From: DATATB01 sp036268995
GTDB taxonomy: Bacteria; Planctomycetota; Planctomycetia; Pirellulales; PNKZ01
Assembly (NCBI GenBank): GCA_036268995.1
Contig: DATATB010000079.1
Span: 1 to 18,097, forward strand
Direction of reading: 5' to 3'
DNA length: 18,097 bases
Part shown: one piece after another, positions 14,189-18,097 of the stretch
Layout: every line of letters begins with the position of its first letter
How positions within the stretch are numbered: position 1 is the first letter of the stretch
Translations under genes and position numbers: made by a program
The notes under the pieces: generated by a model
Databases searched by the model: none
What the model was told of the DNA's origin: nothing
What the model saw: only the letters and a program-made list of their open reading frames with translations

Positions 14189-15250
14189 CTATCGCTCGCC
14201 TACTGGCAGCAGGGCGGCCAGTTGGCTTTCGAAATCGCTACGGCCGGCGAGGAAGTCGATGTCGATCTCCAGTGCCCAGAGCGGCTTATCGGCCAGCCGC
14301 TGGAGCCGCAGTTTGACCAGATCCTTGTGCGTGCAGACGATCGCTTGCACGTCGAGCGATCCGGCCCAGTGGGTTAGCTCTTCGACGTCCGCGCGTTCGT
14401 AGGGATGATGGTCGGGAAACTCGCGAAAGCCCACGACTTCGGCTCCGCACTGCTCGAGCGAATGCCAGAAGCCGGCCGGGTTGCCCAGCCCACAAAAGGC
14501 GGCCACGCGAGCACCGCTCAATATTGCCAGCTGCGTCTCTTGTCCCTCGGCGCCGACCAGCCCGCGGGCGGCGTGCATGACTTCGACCCAATCGGCATTG
14601 GGTGCTTGGCGCAGCACGCGCTGGCGAATCGCGGCTCGCTGGGCCGCATCGGCCATGTCGGCCCGGGAAAGAACCACCACGTGCGCCCGCCGCAGACCGC
14701 AGACCGGTTCGCGCAGCGTGCCGCGTGGAAAGACGTGGCCAAAGCCAAACGGCTCGCAGGCATCGAGCAGCACGATGTCCAGGTCGCGAGCCAGGCGGCG
14801 ATGTTGAAAGCCGTCGTCTAAAACGATGGCCTGGCAGTCGAACTCTTCGATGGCCAATCGCGCGGCCGCGACGCGGTCGGGATTTTGCAAGTGCGGCACG
14901 TCGGGCAGCCGATCTTCCAGCTCGAGCGCTTCGTCGTTGAGCCCGTCGGCCGTGGCGCCGTAACCGCGGCTGACCAGCGCGACGCGCACGTCATGCTCGC
15001 GCAGCCAGCGCGCGATCCAGGCCACGAGCGGCGTCTTGCCCGTGCCGCCCAGCGTGAGATTGCCGACGCTGATCACCGGCACGTCGACGTGCTCGACGGC
15101 CTGGTAGCGGTGGTCATACGCCCAATTGCGGCCACGCATGGCCAGGGCGTAGGGCGTCTCGGCAACCCGCAGCAGGCCGCGCGTCAGTGCGGCGGCCAGC
15201 CCGCGCCGCCGGCCGCTGACCAGGTCATGAAAATCCGTGGCGCGCCACAT
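14189..15250 (-). CDS. lpxK: tetraacyldisaccharide 4'-kinase (lipid A synthesis)
   Basis: A 353-residue membrane-associated kinase that phosphorylates the 4' position of the lipid A disaccharide. The P-loop VGNLTLGGTGKTP (62-74) has the LpxK-specific form, followed by SRGYGA and the DDGFQHRRL motif (145-153), both hallmarks of the family. LDACEPFGFGHVFPRGTLREP and AFCGLGNPAGFW also match. A hydrophobic N-terminal anchor is weak; ALTRGLLRVAETPYALAM (21-38) is the likely membrane-contact helix. The ATG at 15250 is preferred to an upstream frame start at 15298, which would overlap the isocitrate dehydrogenase gene. No Shine-Dalgarno is visible, and a strong hairpin (15255-15273) sits just before the start. 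Its presence with hldE and waaF supports an LPS-bearing outer membrane. Confidence 0.95.
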   Translation of the reverse strand: MWRATDFHDLVSGRRRGLAAALTRGLLRVAETPYALAMRGRNWAYDHRYQAVEHVDVPVISVGNLTLGGTGKTPLVAWIARWLREHDVRVALVSRGYGATADGLNDEALELEDRLPDVPHLQNPDRVAAARLAIEEFDCQAIVLDDGFQHRRLARDLDIVLLDACEPFGFGHVFPRGTLREPVCGLRRAHVVVLSRADMADAAQRAAIRQRVLRQAPNADWVEVMHAARGLVGAEGQETQLAILSGARVAAFCGLGNPAGFWHSLEQCGAEVVGFREFPDHHPYERADVEELTHWAGSLDVQAIVCTHKDLVKLRLQRLADKPLWALEIDIDFLAGRSDFESQLAALLPVGER

Positions 15251-15254
15251 AACG

Positions 15255-15273
15255 CCGCGACCGCTGGTCGCGG
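15255..15273 (-). promoter_or_regulatory. hairpin in the icd–lpxK gap
   Basis: A perfect 8-bp stem CCGCGACC/GGTCGCGG with a 3-base loop fills most of the 32-base gap between the isocitrate dehydrogenase stop and the lpxK ATG, ending 4 bases before the start codon. There is no T-tract, so it is not a normal intrinsic terminator. It could limit ribosome access to lpxK, stabilise the upstream mRNA, or be a small REP-type repeat. Confidence 0.55.
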
Positions 15274-15282
15274 ACCTGCGCG

Positions 15283-16377
15283 TTATAATTTGCGGCAAAT
15301 GGCTTCGGCCATCTGGCGCGTGCCGACGGCCGAAGGATCGTTGCGGTCGGCCTTCAGGTCGTAGGTCACGCTCTTGCCTTCGGCAATCACGTCGGCCACG
15401 GCCTTTTCCAGCCGCTCGGCCGCGTCGGTCTCGCCCAGGTGCTTGAGCATCAGCATGCCGGAGAGAATCAGCGCGACGGGATTGACCTTGTTCTGTCCCT
15501 TGTACTTCGGCGCGCTGCCGTGCGTGGCTTCGAACACCGCGCCGTTGGGACCGATGTTGGCTCCCGGGGCGACGCCCAAGCCGCCCACCAAGCCGGCGGC
15601 CAAGTCGCTGAGCACGTCACCGTACAAGTTCGGCAGCACGAGCACGTCGTACAGCTCGGGCTTTTGCACCAGTTGCATGCACATGTTGTCGACGATGCGG
15701 TCTTCGAACTCGATGTCGGAGTATTGCTTGGCCACGTCGCGGCAGACGTGCAGGAACAAGCCGTCGGAAAATTTGAGGATGTTCGCCTTGTGTACGCACG
15801 TGACTTTGCGGCGGCCGTTCTCGCGGGCATAGTCGAACGCACAGCGGGCGATCCGCTCGGTGGCCGACACGCTGATGCTCTTGATCGTGATGCCGGTCTC
15901 GTCGCGCCCGGTTTTGATCCGCCGGTCGGGCGAACGCTGGTTGATGAACTCGATCAGGTCGGCCGTCTCCGGCTTGCCCTTTTCGAACTCGATGCCGGCG
16001 TACAGGCTCTCGGTGTTTTCGCGAACGATCACCAGGTCGACCGGCACGTGGCTGAAGAACGTGCGCACGCCCTTGTAGATTTTGCAGGGGCGGATGCAGG
16101 CATACAGGCCAAAGGCCTGCCGCAGATGCACGTTGATGCTGCGGAAGCCGGTGCCCACCGGCGTGGTGATCGGGGCCTTGAGTGCGCATTTCGTGCGGCG
16201 GATGCTTTCCATGACCGCCTCGGGCAGCGGCGTGCCGGTGCGTTCCATCACGTCGACGCCGGCTTCCTGCACGTCCCAATTGACTTTGACGCCGGTGGCA
16301 TCGACGCACAACCGCGCCGCTTCGGCCAATTCCGGCCCCGTGCCATCGCCCGTGATCAACGTGACTTCGTATGCCAT
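15283..16377 (-). CDS. NAD-type isocitrate dehydrogenase (isocitrate/isopropylmalate dehydrogenase family)
   Basis: A 364-residue cytoplasmic beta-decarboxylating dehydrogenase that converts isocitrate to 2-oxoglutarate and CO2. Substrate residues appear in RSINVHLRQAFGLYACIRP (79-97: S80, N82, R86, R96). K197 lies in CVHKANI, the metal-binding Asp residues are D230, D254 and D258 (NLYGDVLSDLAAG), and the cofactor loop is EATHGSAPKYKG (283-294). The short length and RSINVHLRQ pattern resemble the NAD-linked IDH3-like group more than the 416-residue E. coli Icd or LeuB, but cofactor choice is inferred. The ATG at 16377 is chosen because MAYEVTLITGDGTGPE is the conserved N-terminus; the longer open frame upstream crosses a repeat element. 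It is the first gene of the minus-strand run, 32 bases before lpxK. Confidence 0.9.
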   Translation of the reverse strand: MAYEVTLITGDGTGPELAEAARLCVDATGVKVNWDVQEAGVDVMERTGTPLPEAVMESIRRTKCALKAPITTPVGTGFRSINVHLRQAFGLYACIRPCKIYKGVRTFFSHVPVDLVIVRENTESLYAGIEFEKGKPETADLIEFINQRSPDRRIKTGRDETGITIKSISVSATERIARCAFDYARENGRRKVTCVHKANILKFSDGLFLHVCRDVAKQYSDIEFEDRIVDNMCMQLVQKPELYDVLVLPNLYGDVLSDLAAGLVGGLGVAPGANIGPNGAVFEATHGSAPKYKGQNKVNPVALILSGMLMLKHLGETDAAERLEKAVADVIAEGKSVTYDLKADRNDPSAVGTRQMAEAICRKL

Positions 16378-16420
16378 ACAGGCGGACCCTCGCAAAAATC
16401 GAACGGATTCCAGAATGTTG

Positions 16421-16519
16421 GGATCGAGCGAAAAACAACCTCTCGGCAAACCCCTCTCCCCCTGGGAGAGGCCGGGTGAGGGTTTTGAAAAACAGCCGAA
16501 GTTGTTTTTCGTTCGATCC
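16421..16519. repeat. 99-bp nested inverted repeat with CTCTCCC core
   Basis: The outer arms start GGATCGAGCGAAAAACAAC (16421-16439) and return as its near-perfect reverse complement at 16501-16519 (18 of 19 bases), with a looser match continuing through GGC (to 16447 and from 16495). Inside are AAACCCCTC/GAGGGTTTT and a central perfect hairpin CCTCTCCC-CCT-GGGAGAGG (16453-16471). The core is like the CTCTCCC palindromes scattered in many bacterial genomes. It ends about 43 bases before the isocitrate dehydrogenase start, so it probably lies in that gene's leader. Confidence 0.8.
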
Positions 16520-16537
16520 TTAGCGGCTAGACGGGCA

Positions 16538-16566
16538 AAACTAACAAATGCCCCGGGCATCGTCAA
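16538..16566 (-). promoter_or_regulatory. possible promoter of the isocitrate dehydrogenase–lpxK operon
   Basis: On the minus strand TTGACG (16566-16561) and TAGTTT (16543-16538) are 17 bases apart. The -10 is weak (three of six matches). The spacer contains the palindrome ATGCCC-C-GGGCAT (16548-16560), which could be an operator. If real, the 99-bp inverted repeat is transcribed within the leader. Confidence 0.3.
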
Positions 16567-16583
16567 ACGCGGCAGGCTAGTCA

Positions 16584-16611
16584 GTTGTCCGTTGTCCGTT
16601 GTCAGTGGTCA
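16584..16611. repeat. four-unit 7-bp tandem repeat
   Basis: Two exact GTTGTCC units are followed by GTTGTCA and GTGGTCA. Such short runs are frequent in intergenic DNA of high-GC bacteria and may come from slippage. No function is apparent. Confidence 0.7.
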
Positions 16612-16628
16612 AACGGAAAAAAGCCCCC

Positions 16629-16658
16629 AAGCCCACGGACTGCGGTCCGTGGGGGCTC
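16629..16658. repeat. dispersed palindromic repeat, copy 2
   Basis: CCCACGGAC (16632-16640) pairs with GTCCGTGGG (16645-16653) around TGCG. It matches copy 1 at 2058-2087 in 29 of 30 bases and shares the same asymmetric flanks (AAG on the left, GGCTC on the right), so the two are copies of one element rather than independent palindromes. Confidence 0.8.
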
Positions 16659-16769
16659 TCCGCACCGCGGCCGGGACACAACCCGCCGGAATTCTTGCTG
16701 CCACCCGAGTGCTTTACTACGATCAAGTCTGCGTTTCGCGGTCGCGGCGCCCACGGGTACCAAAATCCG

Positions 16770-18097
16770 ATGGCCAACAAGCCTGTCATTTTCATTTCTG
16801 CCACGAGCGATCTGCGCTCGGCTCGCGACCTGGTCGGCAAAGTCCTGTATTCGATGGGTTTTGAGCCGGTCTGGCAAGAGATCGCAGCGACCGACGGCGG
16901 CGAGCTGCTGGACGTGCTGCGGAAGCGGATCGAGCCCGCCGCGCTGGTGATCCAACTCGTGGGCCAGCGCTACGGCGCGGAGCCGCCACAGCCGACCGCG
17001 GACTTCGGCCGCGTTTCGTACACGCAGTTCGAAGCGCTCGAAGCCGAGCGGCTCGGCAAGAAGGTGATCTATCATTTTCTCGACGACCACTTTCCGGTCG
17101 ATCCGGCCGCCACCGAACTGCCGGAGTTCGCGTCGCTACAAGCCGCCTATCGCCAGCGGCTGAAAGACACCAACCGCTTGCGGTACGACCAGATCGTTGA
17201 CGAGAGGGATCTGAAGATATCAATCTACGAGATCAAGGACGAACTGGCGGAACTGCGCCTTCAAGCTGACCGCCGTGATCGGGAGTTCGTGGACCGATTG
17301 GACAAGCAAACGGCAGAGCTGGCCGAGCTGCGCGAGGAACTGCGCAAGGCGGTCACCGACGTCACTGCGGCCGTCAGCCCCAAGCCGCTGGCGGCTGCCC
17401 AGACTCAGCCCGATCCCATCCCGCCCGAGATTCTCGCCCAGGCCCGATTGCTGCTCGAGCGCGGCAACGCTGAACAGCAGGCGCTGGGCATGATTGCGCT
17501 CAAGCAGCACGAAGAAGCCGACCGGCTGATCCAGCAGCTCAAAAGCAAGCCTGGCAATCCCATCGACGAAGCCTTCCGGCTGCTCGCGCTTGAGGGCGAC
17601 AACTGGTATCAGGCGGGCGATCCCGACAAGGCCCTTGGTCCCTACGAGCAGGCGTTTGCACTCAAACCCGACGATCTTGCAGCCCGCACCAAGGTTATTT
17701 GGGCCCACACTTTTGCGCGCCTGGGGAACGCTGCCGCGCACCGCCAGCGCGTCGTCGACGTCTGCAAACAGGCGTTGACGCTAGTACCGTCCGGCTCCGC
17801 CGACTGGGCCAGAATCCAGCTACTGCTCGGCACTGGCTGGCCCCTCATTCTCGCTTCCACCGAGGCCGAAGCGGCGGAGAACACGAAGCGAGCGATCGCG
17901 GCGTACGGGGCGGCGCTGACCGTTTACACCAAAGAGGGCTACCCCGACGATTGGGCAGCTGCGCAGAGCGGCCTCGGACTCGCGTGGTCCGGTCTTTCCA
18001 CGGGGGACAAAGCCGAGAACCTGGAGAAAGCAATCGCGGCATACGAGGCGGCGCTGACCGTTTACACTAAAGACGGCTACCCAGCCGAGTGGGCAGC
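16770..18097 (+). CDS. DUF4062–coiled-coil–TPR protein (partial, runs off the window)
   Basis: The frame is open from the ATG at 16770 to the last base, 442 residues so far and no stop. Residues 1 to about 115 are a DUF4062 domain: the strand VIFISATSDLRSARD, then LYSMGFEPVWQE, a conserved VIQLVGQRYGAEP and SYTQFEALEAERLGKKVIYHFLDD. DUF4062 has a TIR- and deoxyribosyltransferase-like flavodoxin topology. Residues about 145-200 are a charged coiled coil (DELAELRLQADRRDREF onward). From about 230 come helical TPR-type repeats; the last ones have a 46-residue period (YxAALTVYTKxGYPxxWA) and are nearly identical at DNA level. There is no signal peptide. DUF4062 domains are often joined to sensor or repeat domains in putative signalling or defence proteins; the role here is unknown. 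The Shine-Dalgarno is weak, so the start rests on the domain boundary. Confidence 0.85.
   Translation, partial: MANKPVIFISATSDLRSARDLVGKVLYSMGFEPVWQEIAATDGGELLDVLRKRIEPAALVIQLVGQRYGAEPPQPTADFGRVSYTQFEALEAERLGKKVIYHFLDDHFPVDPAATELPEFASLQAAYRQRLKDTNRLRYDQIVDERDLKISIYEIKDELAELRLQADRRDREFVDRLDKQTAELAELREELRKAVTDVTAAVSPKPLAAAQTQPDPIPPEILAQARLLLERGNAEQQALGMIALKQHEEADRLIQQLKSKPGNPIDEAFRLLALEGDNWYQAGDPDKALGPYEQAFALKPDDLAARTKVIWAHTFARLGNAAAHRQRVVDVCKQALTLVPSGSADWARIQLLLGTGWPLILASTEAEAAENTKRAIAAYGAALTVYTKEGYPDDWAAAQSGLGLAWSGLSTGDKAENLEKAIAAYEAALTVYTKDGYPAEWA
17892..18097 (+). repeat. 138-bp in-frame TPR-coding repeats
   Basis: A unit beginning at 17892 is repeated 138 bases later at 18030; the second copy is cut by the window end after 68 bases, of which about 60 match the first. 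The period is 46 codons and the changes are mainly at third positions, pointing to recent duplication of the coding unit. More copies probably follow outside the window. Confidence 0.85.

Larger units (their letters stand above)
16378..16769. other. divergent intergenic region rich in repeats
   Basis: This 392-base region between the divergent isocitrate dehydrogenase and DUF4062–TPR genes has no supported gene. It contains, from left to right, a 99-bp nested inverted repeat (16421-16519), a possible minus-strand promoter (16538-16566), a heptamer tandem repeat (16584-16611) and the second copy of the 30-bp palindrome (16629-16658). Nothing is recognised in 16659-16769, which should hold the promoter of the plus-strand gene. 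Confidence 0.6.

Noticed and set aside
15439..16479. Plus-strand frame of 346 codons across the isocitrate dehydrogenase gene
   Set aside because: The conserved dehydrogenase is on the minus strand; the plus frame has an antisense-type composition rich in His, Asp and Val.

Overview
The window looks like chromosomal DNA of a high-GC, Gram-negative-type bacterium. A member of the Planctomycetes, perhaps Pirellulales, is the best guess. Reasons: a secreted Gly/Tyr-rich protein with a W-rich stretch of a kind I associate with planctomycetes, a CysC with an internal insertion, lipid A and LPS-core genes, a GT4–SDR–nucleotidyltransferase–SDR surface-sugar operon, weak Shine-Dalgarno sites, and many intergenic palindromes. 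The taxon is inferred, not proven.

Layout. 67-665 (-): small secreted Gly/Tyr-rich protein with its terminator. 818-1477 (+): adenylylsulfate kinase cysC. 1749-2036 (+): small BON-like protein. 2248-6118 (+): tightly coupled surface-sugar operon of four genes: WaaG-like GT4 glycosyltransferase, LegB/ArnA-like NAD-dependent 4,6-dehydratase, sugar-1-phosphate nucleotidyltransferase, and RMD/RmlD-like reductase. ATGA overlaps join the first two and the last two. 6119-10170 (+): lower-GC island with its own AT-rich promoter, carrying a small unknown protein with an in-frame TGA, an enlarged QueC-like PP-loop enzyme, an XRE–ImmA/IrrE metalloprotease, and a PIN-fold nuclease-like protein. 10237-16377 (-): envelope genes read in the order isocitrate dehydrogenase, lpxK, a 440-bp gap with a large inverted-repeat element, hldE, waaF-like, KdkA/InaA-like kinase. 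16770 to the end (+): start of a DUF4062–coiled-coil–TPR protein that runs off the window.

How the genes work together. The minus-strand block makes and transfers LPS: LpxK phosphorylates lipid A, HldE supplies the activated heptose precursor, the WaaF-like enzyme transfers heptose, and the KdkA-like kinase phosphorylates the core sugar. The plus-strand operon probably makes a nucleotide-linked deoxy or amino sugar and transfers it to a surface glycan. The island between the two blocks differs in base composition and looks acquired. Its four genes are translationally linked and resemble a defence or toxin-antitoxin cassette in which a QueC-type enzyme is linked to a regulator-protease and a PIN nuclease. 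This is the best candidate for an undescribed system.

Structure not explained by genes: a 152-bp element with 30-bp inverted arms (13975-14126), a 99-bp nested inverted repeat (16421-16519), two near-identical copies of a 30-bp palindrome about 14.6 kb apart (2058-2087 and 16629-16658), and a hairpin directly upstream of lpxK. I saw no rRNA, tRNA, CRISPR array or transposase gene.
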